A stretch of DNA of 64,000 bases, from NCBI RefSeq assembly GCF_000004075.3, contig NC_026659.2, positions 27,670,272-27,734,271 on the forward strand, read 5' to 3'. Each line of letters begins with the position of its first letter. Position 1 is the stretch's first letter. Source of the stretch: Cucumis sativus. Taxonomy: Eukaryota; Streptophyta; Magnoliopsida; Cucurbitales; Cucurbitaceae. The position numbers and the translations under genes were made by a program. The notes beneath the pieces were generated by a model. The model was given only the letters and a program-made list of their open reading frames with translations. It was not told where the DNA came from and ran no database searches. Positions 1 to 12,418 of this stretch are shown piece after piece.

Positions 1-347
1 TTAAATCTCAAACCCCATATGAAATAGAATAATTATGTCAATTACTATGATTTAAACTCACTTTTGTATTCTATCTTCCTGTGCATGTATGGTACACATC
101 TTTGAATTATTTCGTTTTGGCTATTTGTGTGCAAGATTTAATACCCATTGGTATGCAGTATCTGACATCAATATTAAATGATAATCGTTGTATTCGATAT
201 GTTTTGTAAATAATCACGAATCATAAGAAAAATGATCACCTGTAATTTTCAATATATTTTAAAAAAATGCTAATGATAATCAATAACTTAGTTTAGAGTT
301 TCTTTTTAGAATAATGAATTAACTTAGTTTGAAAGTACCAATTACTT

Positions 348-425
348 AATATTTTAAATAAAATTGGTTTATAGATAACTTTTATCAATATTTTAAATAA
401 AATTGGTTTATAGGTAACTTTTATC
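348..425. repeat. 39-bp tandem duplication
   Basis: Two adjacent copies of a 39-bp AT-rich unit differ by about one base (GATAACTT versus GGTAACTT near the end). The segment AAATTGGTTTATAG begins at 361 and again at 400. No coding potential is seen. Confidence 0.8.
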
Positions 426-540
426 AATATATGTATGAAATTAAAATATTGATATTGTGATCAACATATTGAAATAACATTTTCACTTGAAAAAGTATAG
501 TAAAATTTTAAAATCTATATTAGATTGAGATTGATAAAAT

Positions 541-960
541 TTTGTTTAGTGTATATGAATGTCACTAGTAAAAATTTTGCTATGTTTTAAAAATATTTTA
601 ATTTATTATATTATATTTGCTACGGGTGTTTATCAATGTATTCTATCAATAAACTTCGTTTACCAATATATCTATGGTTTTGTTATCGGGATTTATCGAT
701 GTCACTTAATGAATTATTAATGTATTTTGAAATTTTGCAATGTTTTAAAAATATTTTAATACACCATGTTATATTTGTTATCGGTGTTTATCAATGTATT
801 CTATCAATAGTTTTTTTTTTATCAATATATCTATGATTTTGCTATCGGTATTTATCGATGTCACTAATTGAATTATTAATTCATATTTTGAAATTTTACT
901 ATGTTTTAAAAATATTTTAATTCATTTTGTTTTATATTTGAAAATAAATTTATCAATGTC
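541..960. repeat. diverged ~160-bp tandem repeat, a little over two copies
   Basis: The landmark TGTTTTAAAAATATTTTAAT starts at 583 and 741, with a close match at 902, so the period is 158-161 bp. A second landmark, TATCAATGTATTCTATCAAT, recurs with a 157-bp offset. Copies have small indels, so this is an older local amplification. Similar wording occurs elsewhere in the window, for example near 24240-24480 and 42590-42670. Confidence 0.75.
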
Positions 961-1675
961 CAACTTAATTTTGGTTCAAATTGTACATTTAGATTTTTAC
1001 CCCTCCAAATGATGTAATATGTATAATTTTTGAAAAAGAAAGAGTATCGGATTAAGCAGAGAAATTGAAAGAATGTATTATATAATTTGAGCAAGATTAA
1101 GTTAATTAATGCCAAATATATCGAAGTCAATATTGTAAGTGATTTTTTAAAAGAAATGTCAACACAATAAAAAGATTGTGAAAAGAAAATAATTAGACAC
1201 TTTATTTTTTTTTTCAAGTTCATAAACTAAAAGTCACATCTAACTTTTTATTCATTTATTTTGAGAAACCCAAAATAGTAGATTTCATGTTTCAATGGGA
1301 AAAAAAAGAAGACATCAGACGGTGCAGAATCCACTATAAACTTAGAAAAAGAAAAGTGGAATTCAGCATATTTAAAGAAGCAATTTGGTACTAACCTGCT
1401 AATTGGGTTAAAAAGTGTTAAAAGTTTATACTTTGGAGTGAAAGATGCCATGATGATGATGCACAATTCATCCATTGCTGTCCAACCACATGTCATCATC
1501 CTTCATCTTCTCCAAAATGAAAACCTCATCAAAATTATATCATTGTTATTACACATTAATTTTCACAACTCAATTATATGTGCATTGAATGCAAAAATAA
1601 CTGCATTGTATCACATTCTACAACTAAGAAGTAAGAACAAGCTTATTAGCTTAAGTAAGGCAACAGGGCCCTCCA

Positions 1676-1681
1676 TTTATT
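1676..1681 (-). terminator. possible polyadenylation signal of ABCG7
   Basis: Plus-strand TTTATT reads AATAAA on the minus strand, about 98 bp past the ABCG7 stop codon. Position and motif fit a plant near-upstream element. In such AT-rich DNA the hexamer alone is weak evidence. Confidence 0.4.
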
Positions 1682-1778
1682 TGCCATCATATCTCCTTAC
1701 TTAGCACCTGTATGTATGAGACGAACTAATAATAAATAGCAGCACATCTAAGAACAATAACACGTAATGCCTAAATAT

Positions 1779-4700
1779 TTACAAACCTTCTAGAATAAAT
1801 GGTCGGATTTGATCGATTTGGGGTGTTTCAGTATCGTCGTCCTTCGGTTCAACTTTTTCGAGAGATGGAGGTTCCTCGGGTTGGGGTTTCTCCATATTGT
1901 CTTTGTCAAAGGAATTGATTTGTAGGTCTCCCTCTGCTTGGTTTTTCTCCAAGTTTTCATTACCTAAGGTTCCCTCTGGTTGGATTTTCTCCAAGTTTTC
2001 ATTATCTAAGGTTTCCATTTGTAGATCTCCCTCAGGTTGAGTTTTGTCCAAGTTGTCATTATCAAAGGTTTTGATTTGTAGATCTCCCTGGTGTTCGGTT
2101 GGGTGCAAGTTGTCGTTATCAAAGGTTTCGATTAATAGTTTGGGCAGTGGCTCAAGCTGCTGGTACTTGGGCTTGTTTTTTTCTAGGAGAAGGTATGTGG
2201 TATAATACCAGAACATAAGTATCCTACTTTGAGCTATCAACGTATCCCTAATACGGCATCCACCAAACGAGAGTCGTTCGAGTGCCTGCAAACCAGAGAA
2301 AAGCAAAGGTATTAGGATGGAAACACGTTTTATTGCCTTAAATGCTGAAAGGTTAACCAATTATGTAAAGTATCGGCTCAGTTTTTCCCTTCAATACCAA
2401 GGTTCTATTTCTTGAATAGAACCATAACGAAATAAGTCGTAACCAGCCAATTTATAGTTTCAAACTGAATCAAAGAAGTCCATGAGCTCAGAGGATCACT
2501 ACAAGGAGGAGCTAAGGAATGTTATCCGACTAGTTATACAAAAAAGTTAAATTACAAGATTAGTCCTACAATGTTCAATTTTTTCCGGGAAAAAAAACCA
2601 ACCAACGATCTATTCTGAATTGAAAGTTTAGGATTCCACTAACTATAAAATTTATATTTGTATTTGATAGATCGATTAATTTCTAAACTTTTTGAATTTG
2701 TCAGGGACCTATTAAACACAAAGTTAAAAATTTGGAGACCTTACAAACAAAAAAATTGAAAATTCAGAGACCTACTAGGAAATGTCTGCTTTGGAAGTTC
2801 AATGGTCAAACAGACGTAAAATTCAAAGTTCCAGGGCTAAACTTGTAATTTAACCTTACACAAACAAATAAAGCCATAAATAATCAGGTTTCATGTGAAC
2901 TTATGCATGCATGCGCAATGTGTACCACAGTTTTTAATTACAAGTACCATGCTCAATCACGTCAGTATCCTACACAATACTGAAGATTCCATACTCAAGT
3001 TAAAATAATAAAATTCATACTCTCGCCTACCTGTTCTCCAGTTTGAACGTCGAATGAGTGCTGACAATCAAATTGAAGACCTTTAAACTCATTGATGCAA
3101 AGCCCTTGAAAGGCCCTGAAAGATGGAATGTCACTTGAGTCACAAGAATTAGTGGAGGGAGAATATTTAAATTTAAACGATACACTTACCATCTTATAAG
3201 AGAAACGCTAGGAATCCAACGAAAGATGATCGGAGTGTTGTCTGAATTGACATAATAGCCACCAAATACAATAAAAACTGTCATGAGTGAGGGTCCCACT
3301 GCCATTGCTGCTTCCGTGCTCGGAACCATAGCCCCTACAGTGAGCCCCATGGCAGACGCAGCAAAAGATTCAACCGTGACAATACTGCAGAACTTCCCAA
3401 ATCTACAAGGAGAAAATTTACAAACTCAACCATCAGAAAGAGTCAATTTGATTGCATTATTAAACACCCGTTTCTTGGAGGATGAAATTCACAAAGGCAA
3501 AACTTATAGAGATTAAATAAATATTTTTTAGAAAATGACCAAGACCACTTTTCATTTTCGAACATTAGAACATTTTTCATTGATATTCATATGGTAAACA
3601 TTGGAAATACAACGCCTATAACATGCATCTGGTTTAAGCCCAAAGCTTCGAATTAAGAATCCCACCCAAAATAGCGATAAACAAATACGGGTAAGAAACA
3701 TATAACCCCAAGCCCCTCAAAGTTATTTTTTAAACAAATATTATTTGTGGCAAAGATTGCTTGATTTTGACAGCCAATTACAGAATGACCAGGTCCTGAC
3801 CTTGATGCGGTTGGGTTAAGACGAGCCATGGGATACAAAATAGTCCCAAATACCAGTGGAAAAGCAGCTCCAATTGGAATCTCAGCCAACAATTTAGAAA
3901 GCAAATATGGGCCTAATGTATAAGATCCCTTTGCACGCTCCCTGTCAACAATTGCACGTTCCTTTGGAAAAACACCCACAGTCTTGGTGAGAGCAGCCAT
4001 TGCAGTGTTGATTGCTGCAACCTGAAGTGAAAAGTATCCGTATCCACAAACTGAGTTGAGAAACTTGTACGTGTAATATTTTGCCAAAGGAATTATTTTC
4101 AATTCTAGCATATGGAGTGGGGGCAAAATAGACAACAATATATTTTACCTGAAGCAAACCCATCCTATCTTGGATTGACGTTTGAGATCTTCCCATTCTC
4201 CAAAAGACTGAACCGAATATGATAGCTGATGCAATGGACATTCGTGCTCGAACCTTATTTGTTGGTCCATCCCGAGAAGCCTGGTAATTCATTAAAAGCT
4301 TTAATCAAGTAAAATAACTAACAGAATTACTAAATACACAACAGATTAGCACACTTGGCAGACCACTAGTGACATACAGATACTCTCTTTAATGTATGTG
4401 ACTTGCAAACAACTGAAGATGAGAACTAGACGACTTCAATCCAAGAATAAGAAGGAATAACCCATGAAAACGGAGCTTTTATCCAAATAAATTTATCAGG
4501 TCATTGCTATAATATCAGAAACTGCATAGAATAAGTTTTCCTTTTCATCCTCTTGTAACTTTTATCTATAATTTTTGACTGAATGAGACCAATATAGAAA
4601 CCTGCATCCATGCCCGCTTGAGGAGCAAGCAGAATTGCCTCCACCAACCTCCTTTCTTCAAAAGCTTACTTGTCCTGAAATTTTCACCAGCCAAGACCTG

Positions 4701-7700
4701 CCTTTTCTCAATTGGGTTTGCATACAAGATTGTTGAAGAGTATCGTGAAAATGATTCAACAAGACCGCAGATCCTCTTCTGAGAAAAGTACACGCTGTCA
4801 GCAGAACTATAGTCAATTGATATAAGATCTGCCAGAAACTCAGCTGGATTCACATGGTCCGGGCAATTATACCTGTTCAATCAAACCAAGAACTGGTGAA
4901 TGACAATATCTGGAGTCCAAATAAGCTGGCTGAAATTATTTTTTAAAAGAGAAGAGAAAATTGAAGTAAATATAAGGAAGGTAAAAGCAACATCAACTCA
5001 TATATTCAATTTCTTTAGTTAACAAAAAATATATATAAAAGAAGAAAAATGTAAAATGCAAACAAGATAAAACATGATATTGGTTAGTCAATGCAGAACA
5101 GCGATACTGTACAAGCACTAAAAACCTCGCATGTGAAAATTTGAGTCAGAAGTAAAAAGCCTGATATTAGACAACAAACAAACCATCAGTCATGGTCAAC
5201 ACTCATCAAGAGTACGCCTAAAATGTCAAAAAGAAAAAAACCCACACACTCTGAAGGATAATGAGGTAAATGCTGTAAACAAGGAAAGGGCTGAAATGAA
5301 AACATATGTGTTGAAGGTATGGATAGACATGGTCAACACTCATCAAGAGTACGCTTAAAATGTCAAAAAAAAAGACCCACACACTCTGAAGGATAATGAG
5401 GTACATGCTGTAAACAAGGAAAGCGCTGAAATGAGAACATATGTGTTGAAGGTATGGATAGAGCTCACAACCCAAATTTAGAGAAGTATTCCAAAGGTTC
5501 CTCGTGAGCAGGACCAGCATAGACAAGAGCACCCTCTGTCAACAGTATGATATCATCAAATTTTCTATACACAGAACCTCTTGGTTGATGTATGGAGCAG
5601 ATTACAGTGTGCCCATCCTTCGCAAGTTGTTGCAGTGTCTCCACCACTTTTTCAGCCTGGAATGCATCAAGTCCTGGAAGCACCATGTTATAATTTTACT
5701 TGTAGATGACATTGTACATTTATAGTTATCACCGTTTTGATCAACAATCACTAGTGAACCTTATATCATTCAGGTTAAGCAAATAACTAACCAAAAAAGA
5801 AAACACGTTTTGATAAGCCAGAAAATTCTTGATTACAAAGAATTAGATTGTAGCGCTTGAATCCCTTGTTGGTTCAATTCCACAATTTAGAAATATTAAA
5901 TTTGGAAAACATGATTTCTCAGCACTAGGGTCTTTAAACTTTGGCGAGGATGCATGTGATTTTACAGTCTCAATATAATGGTATAGTACTATAGCCCTCT
6001 CTCATATAAAATGTTGAAGCTAAGACATGAACATAGATGATGATGCCAAAAGTACAGATCAACTGAATTGTCAAAAGAAAACAACTTTCATAATGAGGAC
6101 AACCTGTTGTAGGTTCATCGGCAAATATAACAGATGGGCTGGCAATCAGTTCACAAGCAAGTGACAAGCGTTTCTTTTCACCCCCACTGATCCCCCGAAC
6201 TCTTGCATCACCAACACATGATTCAGCACAGTTTACCTTTTTAACAAAAAATATAAAATTAGCATGAACGTGCTTAAGCTTAGATGAACAGAAGAACATC
6301 ACAGTGACTCGGAAGAAAATCTTCTTAAGCATTTAAACTTAATTATTATTCAACCAGTTTGAATTCTATCATGAGCAAAGAAAATCTTCTTAAGCATTTC
6401 AGGCTATAAATTCATTATGTATATTGTTTGGCAAGATATCACAAATAATGGGGTGGAAAAATCAAACCCAGGAAACAGCTATAAACCTATAGCACGAGTG
6501 ATAGTCCTTGTAATATAAATTACAACATATAATACATCCACTATGTATGAAAACATTATTTCAGCTCTCTTAGGAAAACAATTTTTTTATATCAATCTTA
6601 CCAATCCTAGTTTCAAGAGCAGATTGTTAACATATTCTTCTCTCTCTTCTACAGAAGGTATCTCAGTGAGCTGAAGTTCAGCAGCAAGTGTCAGTGTCTC
6701 TCGCACAGTTAGCTGTGAGAAAAAGAGGTCCTCCTGTCTCACATATGCCAGCCTGCAATATTGATAGTAATGATATTTGATGTCCATGGGAGAAAAAGGA
6801 TACAAAGATAGAGAGACAGAGAGAATGAAGCAGTTTTCTGAACATTATGTGGTAAAATGATTATTGTTTGAGGAAACATGCCTGTAAGCTCTCTTATTTG
6901 AATCAGCATTTCCATTGAAATCTATAATGCCTGAGAGATGTAACCGTGGTGAAGCCGCTAGCTGACCGGCCAGAATATTGAGCAAGGTTGTTTTTCCTGA
7001 ACCTGACGGTCCCATTATTGCCAATAATCTTCCTGGTTTCGCTTCTCCACTAACATTCTTAAGCAGCCATCTCACCTACCAATAGGTTCTTCAATCAGTA
7101 ATCCATCATTCTTTGCTTTTAAAAGCATGAGTATTATTGGTACAATTAAACAAAATTTAAGTTAAACTAGAGAACTAAATAGCCAATCGAAATACAAATA
7201 GCAATGAAGTTCTTCAGTATTTGCAATGCCACCAAAACAGAGATCAACCGATCAACTTACAAGAATCGAAAATCATAACACATGCCAGAAATTTCTTTCC
7301 CTCAGAACTGAAATCGTAGGGGTGAAAACTAAAGGAAACGCCACATTCACTTCCAAAACGAAGTCAGCTATTCGCTATCAAACATTCTACTGCATTTTCT
7401 ATAACTCAAAAAAGCTTCATGAGAACAGCAATATGAAAAATGAAGAAAACAATAAGAAACTCACTGATTTAGAAGATTTCTCCGAGAGAGAGCACGAGAT
7501 ATTGCACCACCGGATTATCACCGGCATAACTTTCCCGGAAACTGGAGCTTCTTCACCGAGTTCAATGTCTCCATCCTCCTTCTCCCCGTCCTCGAGCTCG
7601 ATGTCGTAGTCCGGCGAAAGAGCAGGTTCAGGTCCAGAGAAATGACGGACAAGGAGAGTCGCCACCATGGCGACCAAAACTTGGCCAACACCGTTCCCGC

Positions 7701-7749
7701 CAAGGCTCATGACCGCCTGGCCCACTTTTTTCCGATCAAATTTCACCAT
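1779..7749 (-). CDS. ABCG7: ABC transporter G family member 7 (half-size WBC transporter)
   Basis: Half-size ABCG (NBD then TMD) transporter, probably a membrane exporter that works as a dimer; its substrate cannot be read from sequence. Exons on the minus strand: 7749-7465, 7075-6882, 6752-6602, 6236-6104, 5673-5472, 4872-4602, 4280-4149, 4021-3801, 3402-3190, 3115-3031, 2285-1779. All phases join, giving 797 aa. Walker A GPSGSGKT is at about 117-124, signature ISGGEKKR at 226-233, Walker B VIFADEP at 246-252, and the H-loop SIHQPR lies in exon 5. Exons 7-11 encode the membrane domain. The sequence matches recalled Arabidopsis ABCG7 (about 725 aa) throughout, including the terminal IRPF(I/V)LEGL. 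The tail is about 70 residues longer because of an internal repeat. Intron 2 has a GC donor. The start at 7749 is the first Met of the open frame and fits the family N-terminus. Confidence 0.93.
1880..2136 (-). repeat. coding minisatellite in the ABCG7 tail (about five 19-aa units)
   Basis: The last exon encodes imperfect units of the form [19 protein letters not shown], with variants such as [19 protein letters not shown] and one shortened unit ([14 protein letters not shown]). At DNA level the period is about 57 bp. The units are acidic, probably disordered, and sit after the last membrane segment, before the conserved IRPFILEGL terminus. Confidence 0.85.
5191..5463. repeat. 137-bp tandem duplication inside ABCG7 intron 5
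   Basis: The block starting CATGGTCAACACTCATCAAG at 5191 recurs at 5328 with only a few substitutions and indels. The second copy stops about 10 bp short of the exon 5 donor (5472/5471). It creates a spurious minus-strand open frame with a repeated peptide, which I do not call as a gene. Confidence 0.88.
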
Positions 7750-9047
7750 TCCCCTACGGCGGAGGTAAGCAGTGCGCCACCGTGCAAGAGATTACCGGAT
7801 GGCGTCGTTTGTTCGGAAGGAAATTGGCGGGGCAGGATTCTTGTAACAGACGAGACAAAATAGTGTGTAACGTGGAAGATAAGATGGTAAGAAGCTCGCT
7901 CGCGCTCGCGGAGAAACGGAAGGTTTCAGGTCTTCACTCTTGACTACGTGGAAATTACCAAATTACCGTAGAGTAAAACCATGACTAAAATTTGGGGGTA
8001 TTTTATCATTTCGAAAAAATAACATAAAATAGATTTTAAATTTTGTAATTTTGTATCCACCAAAGTTCCTAATCTTTTTTTCTGAAAGCCTACAATAATT
8101 TTTTAATTTTCAAATTAATTGTCAATAAATCTATAAAAAAAAACGAAAAACAAAATGTCATGTCTTATTGATATCCTAATTTTTTTTCTAAATGCAACCT
8201 ATTTTAGAAGAGTTTGTTTCATTGTTTTTTAATATTCGTATGAGTTTGGATTGGTTTTCGTGCATTTCGAATTGAATTCATGACCTCTTGTTTAGTTTTC
8301 ACTGAGTAAATTCATGAGGGTTAAAAGCACATTAAAAATATTGCAAATAGAATCATCCTTCTTGCTAAAAAAAGTTCCATAAACACAACTGACATCTTCA
8401 AAATTCACGACATGGCTAAAACATAAACAGTTAGACAAGAAAATAAAAAAGTTGATTTGAGAATAAAATCAACAAACCGTTAGACAGGAAAAAAAATGCA
8501 AAAACCTTTATACATTTCTTTAACCTTAGCTCCGTCCACAAGCAAATCGAGAGAACAATACTACTATTAAAAGACAAATCGAGATAACAATATTACTATT
8601 AAAAGGACAATGTCAAAGTTCAAATTGACGTCAATGAGTTTATATAATACATTCCTTTATACCCTAAACAAAAAAAAAACAAAAAATGTACGTGTGAAAA
8701 CTCAAAGAGATCGGACAAAAAAGAATGAGAGTAAAAATGAATAACGCGTAGTCTATTATTGAAACAATAGTACAAAATCTTAATAAACGGGACCCTTATA
8801 TGAATGCAAATGATGAGAAATGAAGTAATGAGGACAGGAAATCCCTTTAAATACATAAATTAGCTTCCAATCCTCCAATTGTTACAATAAATACTCTCTC
8901 TATGTATATAAATAAAAATAGTAAATGAGAACTAAGAGAACAAAAAAAAGGACGTGATCACCTCAAAAGCCTAAAATAAAACTTTGGAAACAAAGTTACT
9001 CAATTTTCTTAACTAAGATTCAAGATACTAAGTCAAGAACAGGAGTA
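7750..9047. other. ABCG7 5' flank and TBL 3' flank
   Basis: The first 170 bp beyond the ABCG7 start are unusually GC-rich for this window, with a CTCGCG-type repeat near 7890-7912, and fit a TATA-less promoter and 5' UTR on the minus strand. From about 7980 to 9047 the DNA is AT-rich with no gene that I can support; the right end should contain the 3' UTR of the minus-strand TBL gene. Confidence 0.5.
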
Positions 9048-11661
9048 TCATGAAGAAAATTGCGTGTTACCCTCCAAATCTCTCCTTATAAGTTCAAGGA
9101 CAAGCTCATTCCATGTATCTACAGGGCCAGGCATGCACCAATGTAAGCAATCTTGTGGTGGTGGCTTTCCATCTGCCCCACGTTTGGTGAGTTTATTTGG
9201 GTTGGTATTTCGGTAAGGCCCCGGATGCCCATCGTGGCGATACTCAAAAGCTTCGGTAATGTCCATCAGCTTTAGCCTTGATTTATTTGTCAACTTCTTA
9301 ATTGCAGCATCGAAACCAGCTACCTGTTTACCATGCATGATGTTAGTGAATTTATTTTCCACTCGTTCTCCTATGGAGAGAGGTCTTTCCTTTCCAGTAC
9401 AGGATCCGCCAGTATTCCAGGCCCCACCCTCATAGTGATCAGGAGAATAAGAACGCACGATTGTGAGTCCTGTGTAATTCGGGCTTGTGGCAAGAGAGGT
9501 AAGAATCGTTTCTACAGAAATTCGAAAAGCTTCAATGTTGTTAACCTTCATAGGACGAGATTTATCAGGCCACCACAGCTGTCCTCCTACAATCTCGTTA
9601 TTTAGAACGTAAACAGACTGCTTGGCAAACCAGTGACCAGATGAAATGACAATGACATCAAAAGTTGGAATGAATTCCATGAAATTGTCATCAGGAGCAT
9701 CAAGGTGAAGTTTGACAACACCATCTGGAGCAAAATCTAAAGGCTCATTTGTTTGCTTCACAAGCCATGATGACCATATTCGAACAATCATCACAGAGGT
9801 TGACCTGAAATAATATCTTTGCATTTTCTTATTTCCCCTGTTTTTAGGAACTTCTACCTGCACATATTCAAGAAATTTTTACATTAGCAAAACATTTGAA
9901 AACTGTTTGAATGATCAAGTAATATGCAGAGTAGCAAATAAAATACACAACAAAAACAAAAAGCATCCAACAATACAATCTCAAACATCTACTTCATACA
10001 ACATACAGTGTACTAGAATCACTTAAACACCTCTTGTTTAGAACAAAAAAGAAACCAACATATTAAAATTAGGATGGAAATCGCAAATCAGAGTTTTGCT
10101 ATCAAGTCTAGTGCATTGCACGAATTAAGAGTCAGACATATTTGAACCATCACCAAACAAAACACCCAAATACAGAAGCACCAGCTCCTCCACCTGCTCG
10201 ATTTCCCCAAGGTGAGCAATTACTTAATTCAATTCAATTCATTGCCTTCTCGATGTAACACGTACATAAAGAACTCTATCTAAAAAAACACTTTGTACAA
10301 AGCTCCAACCACACAAAACGTACAAAATATTCAACATTCACAACACCCTGTCATAATAGGATCAGACACTTCATCAACTTCCAATGCAGTCAAAAGAGGA
10401 AAAAGAAGATTGAGTTCAATCTCAACAAAATTTAAAATTAGCAATAACCTGCCACAAAGCGCACAACAATGACTCCATTTGATTGCGAGCAACCGAGTCA
10501 CCAATAAAAGCAAGTGTTTTCCCACTCATCAACTTCAAAAATGTCTTGGCATCAAATCTTGGGAGGTTACATTGAGAGGGCTTCCATCGCCAATTCTCGT
10601 ACTCCCTGTCCGGTCTCCCATTGCCCTGGCAGTTCTGCATCTGTGACAGGACAGGGCATGAATTATTTTTATACAATGGTCCTGCAGAATCATAAACCCA
10701 GCTTCCATGGTACAAATCACAGCCTGCATGATAGAACAGTAAATAAAAACAATTATAATCTTACTGGAGAAGTTATTTCATGGCATTATCTTCTTATTGA
10801 TTCAATCAGGGATATCCTTAGGATGAAGGTCCGTAGAAGCAAACCAGAGTAAGTAAAAACATCGACAAAAAAACCATCTGGGGAGATGTAAATACAACTA
10901 ACGAATATGAAATCCATTATACAAAAATCCTCAAAAAATCTAAATTATGTTCAAACATGAAATCCAACTAGTTGAAGTACTCGTTTCACATAAGGTTTAC
11001 CTAAATCTGATGCCGTGCTCCCATCATCTGGATCAGGTAGGTCGTCTGATTTGACACCAATATCATTTTTAGAACCCATATCTGTATCACTGGAATTGTT
11101 TGTAGAATCTTTGGAAACAGATCCACCATTTTCAACTGTAGATGTAATGATAGAAGCCTCGGACTCATCTTGTGAAGACAATTCTGAAGGATTTGTCCCT
11201 TCATCTCTCTTCTCCTTGGTTTCTGGAACAACTGATCGACTACTTGATTTCGTGGCATCTGGTGACTTGGACTTGGAGGACAAATCCTTATCAATTACGT
11301 CTGAACTTTTATCATCTGCAGGACTATTCGAACTACTTTGAGGTGGTGGATTTGAAGCAGATTCAAATTTCCTGTCAACTATACCCTCATCTGAAAATGA
11401 TTTTTTCGTTACTAGATCTACATTGATGTCATGGGCAGGAACAGTAGCACTTTGATTTCCTAGAGAAATTACAAAATCCAAATCCTGTGAACTATTAACA
11501 CCGTAGAAGTACCCGCGCATTATGGAACCTATTGGGTAGGAGACTAAGAACCAAGATCCAAAGATTAAGAAGATAGCCAATCCTCCAACTGAAATGGCAA
11601 TCCAAGAAATTGTTCTCGGATATGCAGCCATTTGTGAACCCTTCCGCATGGCCCAAGTCAT
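9048..11661 (-). CDS. trichome birefringence-like (TBL) protein, TBL14/15/16-type
   Basis: TBL/DUF231 proteins are Golgi type II membrane proteins; characterised members O-acetylate cell-wall polysaccharides. Exons on the minus strand: 11661-11001, 10723-10449, 9857-9048; phases join to give 581 aa. A single membrane anchor lies near residues 17-40 (ISWIAISVGGLAIFLIFGSW). It is followed by a long Ser/Asp/Lys-rich stem to about residue 220, then the TBL domain from CDLYHGSWV, the GDS motif at about 295-297 (FIGDSVARNQ), and the DxxH motif at about 548-551 (DCLHWCMPGPVDTWNE). Both catalytic motifs are present. The long stem and motif context resemble the TBL14-16 group; which member is uncertain. 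An in-frame TAG sits just before the first Met, and Met11 is an alternative start. Confidence 0.9.
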
Positions 11662-12371
11662 AACTCTCCAAATTATCTACCATGAACAGGTAAAATCGTC
11701 AGCTTCAAAACGATAAGTACTTCGTAATCGACGTCTTTCCCAATAATACCCACAATTCAAAATCCCAGTTTTGACTTCCACTTCCTCAACAAGATTTAAC
11801 CACAATCCTATTGAATAATTTGAAAACGATCTGAGTGATTAACGCCCGAGTTGAATTTATTTCAACGAACCTGAACATAAATCAAACACCATTGTATGAA
11901 CAAAACATTCAAACAAAAATTGAATTCAAAACCAGTAATCGAAATGGAAAACAAATTCATAGCAAGAAAGTCAACACAAACGCAAAAGACCGCGAAGAAA
12001 ACACACCGCCCAACACATCTAATCCTAAATTCAATGACGAAACTGAAAAAATGGCAATATCAAAGGAAACCCCATTATAAAGATATCGCATATAAAGAAG
12101 AATCGAGTAAAGAAAGTAACAAGTACCACCAGAAAACCAACATTCAAATCCAATTTGAGCATCAATGGGGCGAGATTTAGAATTGAAAGAACCGTCAAAA
12201 CAAGTTCTGGGGGTGATCATAAATCAGAAGAATTACCTCGAAAGTCGGGTGAAGAACACGGAGAAAAGAATGGCTGGAATCTCGAAATCTTTTTGTACAA
12301 ATTACAAGGTAATTCGTTTTGGGAGTGCAGTGGAAGGAGATGGAGGCTTGAGGGAAGGAATTTTTAGTTGA
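11662..12371 (-). other. probable 5' leader of the TBL gene containing an intron
   Basis: Reading minus from about 12370, a pyrimidine-rich stretch typical of a plant 5' UTR ends at a good donor (CTTTCGAG then GTAATTC, near 12239/12238). An acceptor-like TAG lies just upstream of the start codon near 11686. I infer one leader intron of about 550 bp. The plus-strand open frames here resemble no family and are probably chance. Confidence 0.4.
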
Positions 12372-12406
12372 AGTATTAATGGAAAGTTGCTAATTATGCA
12401 TCTACA

Positions 12407-12418
12407 TAAATATATATT
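12407..12418 (-). promoter_or_regulatory. possible TATA box of the TBL gene
   Basis: The run read as ATATATATTTAT on the minus strand lies about 35 bp upstream of the start of the pyrimidine-rich leader. It is the best TATA candidate, but AT-rich DNA makes chance matches common. Confidence 0.35.

Larger units (their letters stand above)
1..1675. other. AT-rich intergenic DNA downstream of ABCG7
   Basis: I see no gene in this stretch. Open frames here are short, AT-driven and match no family I recognise. It holds two tandem repeat blocks, listed separately, then AT-rich DNA running into the probable 3' UTR and polyadenylation region of the minus-strand ABC transporter gene. Confidence 0.7.

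Noticed and set aside
5218-5532. minus-strand open frame with a doubled peptide (YPYLQHIC units)
   Set aside because: It arises from the 137-bp tandem duplication in an ABCG7 intron; no family resemblance.
5860-5895. tRNA-like B box (GGTTCAATTCC) in ABCG7 intron 4
   Set aside because: No matching A box, acceptor stem or cloverleaf could be formed around it.
11835-12371. several 70-94 codon plus-strand frames
   Set aside because: They lie over the presumed TBL 5' leader on the opposite strand and resemble nothing known.
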